Notes: a model not told the origin generated them from the sequence alone. Positions 49,855 to 62,281 are shown, counted from the first letter of the stretch. The stretch is 64,000 nt of DNA from Yamagishiella unicocca (GCA_003116995.1 BDSL01000058.1:310001-374000); one strand, 5' to 3'. Program-made: numbers and translations.

Positions 49855-50355
49855 CTAGGCCGACGTGAACTTGGTGACGGCCTTGGTGCCCTCCGACACG
49901 GCGTGCTTGGCCAGCTCGCCAGGAAGCACCAGACGAACGGCAGTCTGGATTTCGCGAGAAGTCACGGTGGGCTTCTTGTTGTAGCGGCTTAGCTTAGATG
50001 CCTCGGTCGCCACCTTCTCGAAAATATCGTTGATGAAGCTGTTCATGATGGACATTGCCTTGGAGCTGATGCCGGTGTCAGGGTGAACCTGCTTCAGCAC
50101 CTTGTAGATGTACAGCTTGTAGGTCTCGCCCTTGGCAACCTTCTTAGCCTTCTTCTTGGACTTCTTCTCGCCATCCTCGCCGGCAGCAACGGGCTCCTTA
50201 GCAGCCTTCTTGGCGGGAGACTTGGCAACCTTCTTGGGCGCCTTCTCAGCCTTAGGCTTGGCCTCAGCCTTAGCCTCTACAGCCTCGGCCTTCTCAGCCT
50301 TCTCGGCCTTCTCAGCCTGAGCGGCAGCCTTCTCCTCCTTGGTCTTGGGGGCCAT
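49855..50355 (-). CDS. H2B: Histone H2B (second copy)
   Basis: Intronless, 166 residues, identical to the first H2B except for one Glu in place of Asp in the Lys/Ala/Glu tail; the nucleotide sequence differs at only a few positions. The 3' UTR through the stem-loop is also conserved. It is convergent with the reductase gene and divergent from the second H2A. Confidence 0.97.
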   Translation of the reverse strand: MAPKTKEEKAAAQAEKAEKAEKAEAVEAKAEAKPKAEKAPKKVAKSPAKKAAKEPVAAGEDGEKKSKKKAKKVAKGETYKLYIYKVLKQVHPDTGISSKAMSIMNSFINDIFEKVATEASKLSRYNKKPTVTSREIQTAVRLVLPGELAKHAVSEGTKAVTKFTSA

Positions 50356-50675
50356 GGCGAGCGACTTGGTCGGAATACGAGGGACAGATAAAGAAATGTG
50401 TTGTCTTGTTACAGGTAATGTAGCGGATTACAGAATATATCATACAATTACAGCATGGCGACATTTTGTAGCGTGCGACTTTCCTCCGCCTTTCTCGGCG
50501 ACCCGGCCGGGCAACCGCCGTCGTACTCCAAGGTCGGTACCCCGCTGAGCTGATGGCAACAATGGCCAATAAATTGACGATCGTCACTTATCAAATTATC
50601 GCTAACCATTTTCACTGAACACAAATTATCTTCTAGTATCAAGACTTCCTTCCCCTTTGACTTAAAATTGACACG
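50356..50675. promoter_or_regulatory. Divergent H2B/H2A promoter, second cassette
   Basis: A 320-nt bidirectional promoter sharing the GGTACCCCGCTGAGCTGA...GGCCAATAAAT block (50533-50573) and CAAATTATCGCTAACC (50591-50606) with the first cassette. Confidence 0.75.
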
Positions 50676-51065
50676 ATGGCTGGCCGTGGCAAGGGCAAGA
50701 CTGCTGGCAAGAAGGCCGTGAGCCGCAGCTCCAAGGCTGGTCTCCAGTTCCCCGTTGGCCGCATTGCTCGTTACCTGAAGAAGGGCAAGTACGCCGAGCG
50801 CGTTGGTGCCGGTGCGCCCGTTTACCTGGCCGCTGTGCTGGAGTACCTGACAGCTGAGGTGCTGGAGCTTGCTGGCAACGCTGCTCGTGACAACAAGAAG
50901 AACCGCATCGTTCCTCGTCACATTCAGCTTGCTATCCGCAACGATGAGGAGCTGGGCAAGCTCCTTGGCGAGGTGACCATCGCCTCCGGCGGTGTCCTTC
51001 CCAACATCCACGCTGTTCTTCTTCCCAAGAAGGCCAAGGGCAGCAAGGCTGCTGATGAGGAGTAA
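50676..51065 (+). CDS. H2A: Histone H2A (second copy)
   Basis: Intronless, 129 residues, identical in protein sequence to the first H2A, with scattered synonymous differences. It starts at MAGRGKGKT, is followed by a 3' stem-loop and is divergent from H2B. Confidence 0.97.
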   Translation: MAGRGKGKTAGKKAVSRSSKAGLQFPVGRIARYLKKGKYAERVGAGAPVYLAAVLEYLTAEVLELAGNAARDNKKNRIVPRHIQLAIRNDEELGKLLGEVTIASGGVLPNIHAVLLPKKAKGSKAADEE

Positions 51066-51093
51066 TTCACTTGCTTCTCGACAAATCAAACCC

Positions 51094-51109
51094 GGTGTTT
51101 CTCAACACC
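51094..51109 (+). terminator. Histone 3' stem-loop of the second H2A gene
   Basis: GGTGTTTCTCAACACC, 28 nt after the stop. The loop is TCTC instead of TTTC; the stem is unchanged. Confidence 0.9.
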
Positions 51110-51591
51110 ACCTTGTTGACTAGTGCTGTTAAACGTACCGTTTGCATCAAGTCTTGTTTTATTTCGCATATAAGTTCAGCTGAATCAATCACGGGAGTGC
51201 ATGTGCCGTCACCAAATGTAAAGCACTAGAAGCGCTATGAAATAATTCCAACTGCCTCCAGAAGTCTATCTTCACCTGAGGTTTGGCCTTTGAGATGGTC
51301 GCTCTTGACGTGTTGCGTGCCGTTGCCGGTGTGCACATCAGCGCAAAAGGGCACACCACACTCGTACGACAGCGTAGCACATCAGACAGCATAGCATGAG
51401 GACGTTGCTGACTTGCTGTGCAATTTTTATGCCCTAATTGGCCTCTGACTTGGGCCTCAACTATGGATTTATTCTGGGAATGGGACATCCATCATATACC
51501 TGATCAACTTACCAGTTTACGACTTCGGACTTGAAGGAATATAACCCACGTAAGAAAGCGACTATATTACAGTTGCGCTGCTCTGGCGCTG
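51110..51591. other. Intergenic, no gene recognised
   Basis: About 480 nt, AT-richer, between H2A and the helicase start. Presumed helicase promoter. Confidence 0.5.
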
Positions 51592-54500
51592 ATGGAGCGG
51601 CCTCAGCTCCGAGCAGGGGATGCTGATGTGGGACGACAAGTGGTACGAAACCCTGAATGCACTGATATCCTTTCACGTAATGCATACGTTATAAGAAACG
51701 TAATGGGCTGCGAGCAGGGGAGGCTCTTGCTGGTTTCTGCTGCTGCCATGGTCCACCGCGAGTTTGGGCCTCGCCTCGCCAGCTTGTCCGAGGATATCGC
51801 TCTGGACATTATAGAGCAATACCTTGGAACGCAAGGTTGGTGCGCCTGGCCTATTGGCAATCCCGCCCACCGCCGGTGGGCCCATGGGCCAGGTCGTTCG
51901 GTTGCCTAAATGCGCTGCACGGCACAGCAGCTTCTGTCGCTACAGCTGTTGCATTAGCACCATGTGAACCTGCCGGCTTGTGCCAAAAAAAATCACATAC
52001 CTGGGCCAACCCGGATCCCCGGTTCCTATCCGCGTTCGTGACAGTGCGCGATGGGGCTGCCTACGTTCTGCAACTCATGTCGACTGTGATCCAACCGGGA
52101 CAGACGGGACAGATCCCACCACAGCCTCAGCCAGGGGAACAGACCCCAACGCCGACGCAGCCAGGTGGACAGGTGCACAGTGATTCCAATGCCGGCCCAC
52201 CGGACAACCCCGCTGCCGGAGCCGCCCTGGTGTTCGCAGCCCTGATTCTGTCCGACTGCGGTCGGGGGGTGCCTAAGCTGGTCAGGTGGGGCTGGGGGCT
52301 GCGGCTGGGAACTGGAGAGGTCAAGTGGAACTGGGCCCAGGGGTCTTGCGTGGGTGCTACCGTATCGCATGGCTGCATGAGGCGCAGCTGCAGCCCAGCA
52401 GCCGCTCTAGGCTGCTGCGAGCATCGTCTCCTCACACAACAGCATCGCCTCTTAAGCATCGCCTCCTCACACGCGAGCGCCACATCACGGGCAGCGACTC
52501 CTAGGGGCCACGCCCGCCCTTCCCAACGGCTTGACCCCTGGCAGGTTCCTGCTGGAGTGCGGCTATGAGGGCCGCGCCGAAACCCTAACTAACGGCGACC
52601 CCCGGTGGCCTCATGTGGAGAAATCCACCGTGCTGGCGTTCCTGGACGCTGTCGCTGGGTTGTGCCGCATGTCCAACTCCTGTGTGCCGCAGCGGCAGCA
52701 GCTGATGCCGCTGCGCAACGCCATACTGGGGGAGATGCAGGTGGGGGCCAAGACGGGGCGGGGGGGCATGAGAGGAGCCTGGTGAGATGGCTAGGGAGGG
52801 GGCAGGGGGGCATGCTAGGGAGCCCGGTGAGGGGGCTAGGGAAGGGGCGGGGCGGGGCAGGGGTGTGGGTCTTTGGAGGGGGTATAGGGCTGGCGTGTGA
52901 GCTGAGAGCCCCTGCACGCCACTCAGGCAGCCGGGAAGCGGGAAAGGGCCAAAGCAGCGCCGAAGTATGATTGCTTCTTTTGCCGTAGGCGCACCCGCAT
53001 AACGCAAGCGGTCCAAGCAACTGATCACCCCTTGCTGAGTCCTGGTAGTGGTCGTCGTGCCCGCGCATCGAGATGTCTGTGCCGCCTTTGTTGCTTGTGC
53101 TTGTGCCTGCAGGCATACCGCCTTTATCACGGGGACCCACTGCCCTGCGGCAGCATGGCGCCTGGCCTAGCGACATCAGGGGTACGGATGAACACCATAG
53201 CACTGTGCGTCGTACAGCCGACACCATAACTTGCCGCAGGAGGACCTGGGCTCGAGATGCGGCATCGATGGCCGGGGGGAGCGGGCAGCGCAATGTGTGT
53301 TTTCCGACGTGCACACCACGCGTCATGGCGAAGGCACAACTCCGCGTCCTGCTTCCTGTCGGTTGCCTGCCATGCATGGCGGAGGCCCAACTCCGCGTGC
53401 TGCTTCCTGTCGGTTGCCTGGCATATCTGGCGGGTGGCTGTTGAGCCCACACTGGGCAGGGGGTGTCGCGTTGGCCGTCCTGGGACCCCCTCGCCCCCCC
53501 GGGACCGGGTCTTTTTGCACCACCCCCCTCACGTACCATACAGGCGGACCAGCGTGTAAGCTAAGGGTGGACTGCAACGCTGACCGTCCCTCCCCTCCCC
53601 CTTCCCTCGCCGTTGCCGCACCCCCGCTGCAGCCGTACGTGTTGCGCGGCATGGTGCTCACCCCGGAGCAGCGGGCCGTGGTGCAGCACATCCACGCCCG
53701 GGCTTCGGAGCCGCTCGTCAGCACGTACGGCGTCTCCGGGGCGTCCGGGGCGTAGATCGCTCAGGCGGGGGCAGCACCGAGGCATCAAGCAATACACACG
53801 CACTCCTCCCGTTTCGCTCCCATTTTCTCTTCCCGCAGCCCGCCTCTTCCCGCGCCTGCCTGGCCCCCCTTCCTCTCAGACCCATAGCGCAGCAAAGAGG
53901 ATGGCAATGCACCAAACCTCGATGCCCCGCCGCCTGCCGGCCGCCTCCCTCCTGCCTCCTGCCCTGCGCCCCAGCGTCCAAGCCTTCGCCGGCACCGCCA
54001 AGACCACCACCGCCCGAGCCATCGTGTCCAACCTGCGGCACCTGCAGATCCTGTACCTGGTCTACAACAAGGACATGCAGGTGCGGTCCCACAGCAGCAG
54101 GTGCGGTCCGACAGCAGCAGGGGCGGGAGAACTTGGGGCGGGCACGCCGCCGCAACCCCCGTGGTCGTTGGCCGTTTGTGCCTCCAAGGGCCATTCGGCG
54201 GGAGCTACGGCGGCATCATGGCCGTTGGGATGCTCCGCTTACCCCGCGTGCCGTACATCCAGCCTGCCCCCCGCCCGGCGCCCTGCCGCATCGCAGAGGG
54301 AAGCCGAACGGGCCATGTACGCGGACCAGCTCGTCCATGGCGGTAGGTGGCATGTGACTCCAGGGAGGCGGCTGCGAGCGGCTATGGCACTGCGATGGCC
54401 TCCCTAGCGGAACCCCTCCCATGCCCCCCGCCCCCCGGCTTCTCGCCACCCCCACTGCCCCGTGACCCCCCCCCGCCCGGCTTCTCGCCACACACACCCG

Positions 54501-57500
54501 GCTTCCTCCTTGACCTCAACCTCTGTGTCCCTCCGCCCCCCCCCCCCCCCGGGTCGTGTTGGGGAGCACGCAGGGCGCGGCAACTTCAAGGTCCTCACCA
54601 CACACGGCCTGGCACGAGGCAACGTGGGGTACCAGGAGCACTTCGGCAACCGCGACAACTTGTGAGTCCTGCCCTGACACCCTTCACCACCACCACCACC
54701 ACCACCACCCGCCAGGTCCCGTTCCTACCCCGCGTTGGCGAGATACCAGTAGTGACAACGAGTACATCTTAGCACAAGTAGGGCATGTGTTGTTGATGGG
54801 GTGGGGTGTGGAAGGGCAGGGCGGAGGCCCCCTTGCCCATGCCCCCAGCAGCCGCCATACTCCATGCTGACGATAGCGCTGCGCGCAAAAGACCGCGGAC
54901 CCTGCCCACCTCGGGTTAAGCACCCTATCCCCGGTCCCCTGCCCCCTGCCTTCATTAGACTCGCCGCCACGCTCTCTCCAGGCCCCCCCCCCCATTTACC
55001 CATGTCGTGTAATCGGGTCCTTATGCCAGCCCCCCACGTCGAGTGACCGGGTTATTTTTGCACCCGCCACCCCCCACCCGCCCCAAGCGACCTGTCTCTG
55101 GCTTCCGTCCGCGCCTTCCTGGTCCAGCTGTGGCGGCCCGCGGACCGCAAGGACGTCAGGTCGAGAGTGGTGGTGGCGGTGAGGACGGCGGTGAACCGCT
55201 ACATGGCCTCCGCGGACGAGGTGGTTTCGGAGCGGCACGTCAACATGAAGGCGCGAGGTGCGTGGAGGGGGTGGTGGAGGGGGTGGTGGCGCAGGTGGTG
55301 GAGGGGGTGGTGGCGCAGGTGTGTGGCGCAGCGGCGAGTATCGTGGTAGGGGGGTTACACCGCGGGGCGAGGAACACGGGGGAAGGGGGGGGGACGGCTT
55401 CTGGCAACAAGGGATTCCTCGTGAATTAGGGATAAAGCTGCGCAGTCGCCGAGGAGGCAGCAAGCTGAGCCGCCGTAGCAGTAGGCGGCAACACCACTGC
55501 CCCATGTGTACCGCGCATACACCGATGCCGATATTCCGATATATCGATATGCCGATATACCGATATTCCGATGATATTACCGATATTCCGATGATATTTC
55601 CGATATTCCGAGATTCCGAAGATACACGCGCCGGCGGTCTCTCCTTTTTGCCGCTGTCGTGTCCTGCCGCAATCGACGCACGTCACGCGACCCCCCCAAT
55701 CCGAACGGCACCGCAGAGGCGATCGTGGAGGCGATGAAGGCCCTCGTGTGCAAGCGAGGGTCGCCAGCAGGGGGGGTGCCCGGACCAGGCCCTGGCGCCA
55801 GCGATGGCGAGCTGCTTCAAATGGTGGTGGGCGCATCCAAGCGGCTCTGGGAGGAGTTGACCAGTCGCAACTCGCGCCTGTCGGTGCCGCACAACGCCTA
55901 CCTCAAGTTCTGGGTGCTGCAGAAGCCCAAACTGGTGGGGCTGGGGCCTCCCTGGAGCGGGGGTTGGGCGCTCCCTGGAGGAGCAGGGGCTGGGGGTAGC
56001 GAGGAATCCGTCAAGCGAAAATTGGACAAACATGGGTGGTGTTGGTGGGGTGGGGGGGAGGACGGCGTTGGGCCGAGCCGCGAGCGGTTGAAAAGGAAGG
56101 CGGTAGGAGGAGGAGCCGAGGAGGAGGAGGAGGAGGAGGAGCCGAGGAGGCTGCGTAAGGTTGCAACCTAGCCAGCACGCCCAGGCGCTGGGTGGGGGTG
56201 GGGGTGTTGGCGGCGGCGGGGTCGTCGTACATCCACACGGCGAAGAGCACACCTGTCGGGAACGGGGGTTACAAGTAAAGAACCGGGCTCCCACGTGCTA
56301 GGATGGGGCTCCCGGAACAGCTACGTTCCATGAGCGCCTGCCTGCCGTGTTATGGTATCCCCGCCGCTGGGCCTGTCGTCGTGTGCTTGCTGCTCCCCCA
56401 ACCCGGGCTGCTGCGGAGTACGACCCGCAATGCGGAGAGCCGAGCGAGCCTTTCTGCGGCCCCTGCCTGCCGCCCCTCGCAGCTGACTCATCGGCAGGCG
56501 CCGTACGACCTCATCATCGTGGACGAGGCGCAGGACATCAACAGCGTCACCAAGCAGCTCATAGTGGACCTGCAGGTGTCGTACTTGTGTATGCGTGCGG
56601 GCAGGTGTCGTACTTGTGTATGCGGGCGGGCAGGGGGAGGGGTGTGATGCGAGGTGGCGGTGGCGGCTGGACAGGACCAGCCGTCAGCCTGCTTCCGCTA
56701 GGGCTTGCCACACCAGGATTTAACATTATATCGAACGGTTTATTCGGGCCCATCAAGAAATCTTCCTACCAGACCAATCATATGGAATCGTGGCATAGGG
56801 CATCAAACACCAGCTGAGCCCACCATCACCCCACCCGCCTGATTTGCAGCACCAGTTGCCTGGCCCTTACCTTGTTGTAACCCTCTCACCTACTAACCCT
56901 GCCTCGCAACCCCCCATCTCTTCCCCATCTCTTCCCCATCTCTCCCCCCTCCCCCCTGCCCCCTCAGGACCAATCTCACATCCTGCTGCTGGGTGACAAG
57001 TACCAGCAGGTGCGGCATCATGCAACCACTAGCTGCTGCCCCGCAGCGCCCTGCACCTTCCTGCACCTTCCTGCACCTTCTTGGACCTTCCTGCACCTTC
57101 CTGCATGTTCCTGCCGCTGCGGCTGCCACTCAAGCCGCACCGTCCCAGCCCTCCCCTGCCCCTGGCCCCTGACTCGGCTGCCCCTGCCGCCCCCACCGCC
57201 CCCACCGCCCCCAGATCTACTCCTTCAACTGCGCCTGCGGTCTGATGGCAGGGCGCGTGTGAGCAACACCGGGCGCCAGCAGGGGAACATGGGGGAGGTG
57301 CCGTACTTGAGGGGCCTTTCCGGCGCCGTTCGCAGTGCCGCCTAGATTGTATAGCGCGCAGGGCGGGAGGGTGGAGGCCTCGCCGGGTGTGCCCCTCGCG
57401 CCGCTGGGGCGGCTGTGTGGGTTCCGTCACACACAGCGCCGCTCAGCCAGCTCGGCGCCCTTCTCCTCCGTCAGCCGACCCGTGGGTCGCTCCTGTTTCT

Positions 57501-60500
57501 GTGCGGCTCCTCGCCCCGCTGCCCGGCGACTTCTTCACCTGATGCGCTCCCCTCCCCCCCCACCGCGATCCCCTCCCTCCCGCGCTGCTGCCCCTCGCTG
57601 TTACCCCCCCGCCTTCCCCCGGACTGCAGGCGGATACCCCGCCCCGGGCCCGTGCTGACGCTGCGACAGACGTTCCGCTTCGGACCCGAGATTGCGGTGG
57701 TGGTCAACGGAGTGCTGAAAGCCGCGTACGAGGAGCCGGACTTCCTCATCGGCAGGGAGCAGCAGACGGTGCGGCGCCGGGCCAGGGGGGGGAAGGCGGC
57801 CGCGAGGGGGGGGGGCCGAGGCGGGGGGCTGCGACAGGAGGGCTCGAGGAAGACCCGTGGATGCGACAGGAGGGCGGGGGATCGGGCTTCAAGGGCCAGC
57901 CCGCTGGCGCCAGCCAGGCTGCAGTGCGACCGCCCGCCCCAAATCTCCCTAACCGTTCCCGCGGCAACGTCCCCATAAGCGCCCAGACCTATCATGTCGC
58001 GCATCGCGCCACACGTTTCCTCCTCCGCCCGTCCTTCCCCAGTAAACTCCACGCGCCTCTACGCCACTAACCCCACCCATGTACCCAGCATGCGAGTTTC
58101 TATGCTAAACCCCCCCACCCCCTCCACCACCACCACCAACCAGCCGCTGCACTCCTCCTTCCGCACCGCACGCCTCCCGTCCTCACGGAACTGCTCTCCA
58201 CCCCTCCCGTCCTCACGGAACTGCTCTCCACCCCTCCCGTCCTCACGGAACTGCTCTCCATCCCTGCCGTCCTCACGGGACTGTCCTCCACCCCTGCCGT
58301 GCAGCCCACCGACCCACCGACCCATCCTGGAGTGGTGTTCTGCTGCCTGCCCCACGGCCGCGACCTGGTCAGCGCCACGGCTGAGGACATGACGCCGCCC
58401 CTGCCCGCGGAGCGCCGCCGCACCGGGCCCGGACCGCCCTTCCGCTTCCTGCAGTGCCCGCTGCGGGGCCTGGCGCCGGACCCTACCTTCCCTGGAGAGC
58501 TCACCATGACGTCACCCATCCCTGGAGGTGTGCGAAGCTGGCTGGCGCGGTCTAGTTATGCGCCTGCTGGGCCGGACTCCTCCTCCCACCTCCTGCCTCC
58601 TCCCTCCTCCCACCTCTTCCCCTCTTGACCTGTCACCATGCTGTTGCAGCGCCGAGGCTGGTGGCCTGTCCTCTAATCCCCTTTTCACGCTCTCCCCCAA
58701 GCACCCAAAACACCATGCCGAGCGTGCCCAATAACATGCTCCCTCCATCGGTTCATCCCCTTCCACCCCTCCTCGGGCAGCTGGCGCGGCGCTGCTGCCA
58801 CCGGGCGGCCCGTTCCCCGAATCGCGGCCGCGGGTGACGTTCATCGCCCGCCGCAACGCCACGCTGGTGATGGTGGCGCTGGGGCTGGCGGCGGCCGGCC
58901 AGTCGGTGTGCGCCTCCTTCGCGGAGAAGGACCGCCGCAAGGCGCCCATACTGATGCGGATGCAGGACGTCTTCGACTTCCTGTGAGTGCGGGACTGGGG
59001 GGGTGCTAGTGTGTGTGTGTGTGTGTGGTTGCCGATGGGGGGATTGTACGACGTGTCGTGTGACGTGTCATGTCGCGTAGCGTTCATTGCCTTGCTTGGA
59101 AGACGGGGAGGCGCCAGTCACACTTGCTTGGAAGACGGGGAGGCGCCAGTCACACTTGCTTGGAAGACGGGGAGGCGCCAGTCACACTTGCTTGGAAGAC
59201 GAGGAGGCGCCAGTCACACTTGCTTGGTAGACGGGGAGGCGCCAGTCACACTTGCTTGGAAGACGGGGAGGCGCCAGTCACACTTGCTTGGAAGACGGGG
59301 AGGCGCCAGTCGCAGGTCGCACTGCAAACCGCTGGGCGAGACCCCCTCCCGGCTGGTCCCGTCCACCGCCGGCGCCCTCCCGGCCACCAGCAGCACCCAG
59401 CTCACACTGACCCTGACCCTCACACCAACCGACCGACCCATGGTTCCGCACTGCCATGCGGCCTCCGCCTTCGCCGCCTCCGCCGCCGCCGCCGCTGCAC
59501 TCTACACGGCAGGTACCGTGGCAAGCGCGACTTCCGTTACGGCCACGTGCTGCACGACGTTGAGGGTGTGGACGATCTGGAGGACCTGGTGCAGGTGCAT
59601 GCGGACATGGAGCTGACCAGCGGCTACTACCTGGTCAAGGACCTCATGGAGGACGACCCCCAGCTGGACATGACGCAGCTCATCCAGGGCCTTATGTCCA
59701 GCTTGGTGCGGCGGGGAAGGGGCTGGGGGCGGTGGGGGATACCGGTAGAGGCGGCTTGGGATGGGTGTGCGGATGCGATGGGACCAGGGGGAGAGGAGTA
59801 GAGGACCGGGCTCGGGCTTCGGGTTAAGGGTTTTCGGGTGAAGGGTTGAGGGTTAAGGGCCCGGTCGCCGGCACTGGCCCGCGGGTAAAGGTGTCAGGGT
59901 TCGGGGAAGGGCGGTTGCGTCAAGGTTGTCCGTGTGTGGCGCTGTTGCGGACACGGCCACAAGGCAACGTAATCAACGTGAAAAGGGTGTTGTGCGCACC
60001 ATTCGCACCGCAACCGCCCTACGGCAGGCCCCCGTCCGCTCCAACTCTTCCCCCCTCCCGCCCACTCACATGCACCTGCCCCCGACAGACTTCCGACCCC
60101 TCCGAGGCGGACTACTACCTGACCACCGCTCACAAGATGAAGGGACGCCAGAGCGAAGTAGTGCAGCTGGCGGATGACTTCGTAGAGCTGGTGAGGGGCC
60201 GGGGGGCAGCTGGCAGGGCGCTGGGGCAGTGGGGGGCAGCAACGGGTTCAGGCGGGTGCAGGCCGGAGGGCCGTGGGCCGGGGGGCAGCGGGGGTGCAGG
60301 CCGGAGGGCCGTGGCCAGCCTGCCCAGAGATGTCTGCCCACGCTGTAACAGCGACCCGCCGCATCATCCCTGCAGTACCGGAATTTCCTTTCTTTCCGGA
60401 CCGGCCCGGCGCCTCCCTGCTCACCACCATCTCCCGACCTCCCTTCGGCCCCTCCCGCCCACTCCCGCCTGTCCCTGTCCCGGCTCAAGAGCCCCACCGA

Positions 60501-62281
60501 CGAGGACGGCCAGCGGCTGCTGGCGCGCTGCCAGGCCTCCTCCCAGGCGCAGGACGAGCTCAACGCCGTGTACGTCGCGGCTAGTCGGGCCAGCCGGGTG
60601 CTGCTGCTGAACCGCGACCTGACTCGCCTCATGCTAGGGCTGCACCACCGGCACGCGCAGCTGCTGGTAGGGGGGGGGGGCCGGTGGGGGCGCCGGCGGG
60701 GGGAGGTGGGGGTCCGGACGGCGTGTACTGCGTTACCGGTGCCGGGTTCCTGCCTGCTCGGAGTTTTTGCGTGTGTTTTGTTTGGGAATGTTGTAAGGCC
60801 CAAGTGGCGCTCCAGAGTCGGTTCCCTCCCGTGCGTCCGTACGTGCTTGCGTGCTTGGGTAATAGGGCGCGGGCGCATGTCACTGCGCGCGCCTGGTTGT
60901 GTGGATTGACGGCGAAACCGTACGACGGGCATTGATGTCGCCCTGGGCGGGCCGCCCCGTGCCTCGCCAACCGCAGGCTCCGGAACCAGGAAGCCCCGCT
61001 GCCGGACCGGACAGCGCCGCTGCCGTGCACACGCCGCCACGGCAGCTGCGCCCCGCCTTCCAGCCGCTGGAGGCCGCCGCCGCCGACGCGCCTCCCCGCG
61101 GTTCGGGCATCCCATCGTCGGATGCCGCCGCGGCCGCCGCGGCTGCCACCGCGGCCGGCGCATCTGGCCTGCTGCTGCTGCCGACCGCGCTCCTGAGCAC
61201 ACCGCCCGCAATGCCCGGCAGCGTCACTGGCAGAGAGGGGCGGGACGTGCTGTGCGCCACAACACAGACGGCCGGACGCACGACGGAGCCCTGGTTCACG
61301 ACCCCCGGCCCCGCCGCCGGTGCTGCCGGCGCGTCAGCCTCGCACTCGGAGCCTGCTTCACCGCCGCCTGCCGGTAGCGGAGGCGGCGGCGGCGGCGATG
61401 GCGGCGGCGGTGCAGGTGTCGCAGGTCGCCGCCGCTCCCTGGCTGCTGGTTCGCAAGGCGGTGGCGGCGAAGAGCCCAGCCCGCGGCCGGCCAAGTCGCA
61501 GCGGATGGAGGTGGACGCGGAGGCGGGCAGTCCGGGCGCCCAGCCGCTGGCCCCGGTGAGCGGGAATGACATGACGGGGGGCGCAGCTGAGGGCGCGGAG
61601 GGAGGTCAAGACGATATGGAACGCGGAAGTGATGGTGGGAGCGACGGGGTCGAGGCCGCATGCCAGGAGGTGGAGCTGGAGGTGGAGATGGGCGAGTGCG
61701 GTGGTGCTGCCGGCGGCGTTGGGGGCGAGGGTTGTGAAAGCAGTGAAGGCGCTGAGGTCGCGTTGTCATCGCCAACAGCAGCACTAGCCGCAGCAGTAGC
61801 CGTGGCAGCAGCGGTTTCAGCAGCGGCAGCTTCGCAAGAGGAAGGCGGGGACGGTTCCGGGGAAGACGGGGCGGAAGTGCAGGGCGGCGATGGAGTGCCG
61901 GCAGATGGCGCCCCAGCGCCAGCCCTAGCTCCGGCAATGGTCGCTACCTTCTCCCGGTGTCCTGTTTGCGAGTCAGTGATGACAGCGGGGGAAGGCGCTG
62001 CCCCTGGCCCCCGTGTGCTGTGGCGGCAGCGGCTGCTGTGCAGGGCCTGCGCCCGCGGCACCGTGTTCGGGCAGGTGGTGGAGCTGGCGGCGGCTGCGGC
62101 TGCGGATGCCGGGGGCCCGGCTGCTGCTGCTGCTGCTGCTGCTGCTGCGGATGTCGGGGGCCCGGCTGCTGCTGCGGCGGCGGCGGCGGCGGCGGCGGAT
62201 GCCGGGGGCCCGGCTGCGGCGGCGGCGGCGGCAGCCGCGGCTGCCGAGGGCCCGGCTGCTTGCGGCTCCCAGGGCCGGTAG
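51592..62281 (+). CDS. FBH1/UvrD-like superfamily 1 DNA helicase with Ala-rich C-terminus
   Basis: Exons: 51592-51835, 52045-52285, 52545-52740, 53113-53181, 53240-53308, 53633-53724, 53975-54080, 54297-54342, 54574-54661, 55088-55257, 55717-55934, 56498-56575, 56968-57009, 57215-57258, 57630-57768, 58305-58527, 58781-58982, 59513-59705, 60089-60190, 60490-60666, 60977-62281; phases agree, 1347 residues. Helicase motifs in order: LTPEQRAVV (Q motif), AFAGTAKTTT (Walker A, 307-316), FKVLTTHGLA, VDEAQD (521-526), GDKYQQIYSF (548-557), LRQTFRFG (578-585), TTAHKMKGRQSEVVQLADDF (832-851), VYVAASRASRVLL. These and the SADEVVSERHV and HNAYLKFWVLQKPKL segments match FBH1, an anti-recombinase at stalled forks. 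No clear F-box was found. The C-terminal 430 residues are Ala/Gly-rich with CPVC (1241-1244) and CRAC (1268-1271), a possible zinc site. Exons 4, 5 and the exon 20 start (alternative acceptor before 60376) are uncertain. Confidence 0.72.
55522..55620. repeat. GATATTCCGAT-type AT-rich repeat in helicase intron 10
   Basis: About ten irregular copies of CCGATAT/CCGATGATAT, an AT-rich island in a GC-rich intron. Confidence 0.85.
57051..57116. repeat. CTGCACCTTC decamer repeat in helicase intron 13
   Basis: About six copies of the decamer with small variations, on the pyrimidine side of the intron. Confidence 0.85.
57841..57864 (+). repeat. Intron-end repeat A, donor side of helicase intron 15
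   Basis: CGAGGAAGACCCGTGGATGC in transcript sense, about 75 nt after the exon 15 donor, flanked by two GCGACAGGAGGGC copies. Confidence 0.7.
58171..58290. repeat. 30-nt tandem repeat, four copies, in helicase intron 15
   Basis: Units start at 58171, 58201, 58231 and 58261. They share CCGTCCTCACGGAACTGCTC; the last copy is diverged. The array ends 14 nt before the acceptor of exon 16. Confidence 0.9.
59091..59314. repeat. 32-nt tandem repeat, seven copies, in helicase intron 17
   Basis: Units start every 32 nt from 59091. The core is CTTGCTTGGAAGACGGGGAG and then GCGCCAGTCACA. There are only single-base differences (GACGAGG, GGTAGAC). Confidence 0.95.

Noticed and set aside
58171..59314. CRISPR-like regular arrays (30 and 32 nt)
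   Set aside because: Units are directly adjacent without unique spacers, inside introns of a eukaryotic gene; they are minisatellites.
60376..60489. Upstream extension of helicase exon 20
   Set aside because: The frame is open and in phase from a CTGCAG acceptor, but the product is Pro/Ser-rich and looks like intron pyrimidine tract. It is kept only as an alternative.
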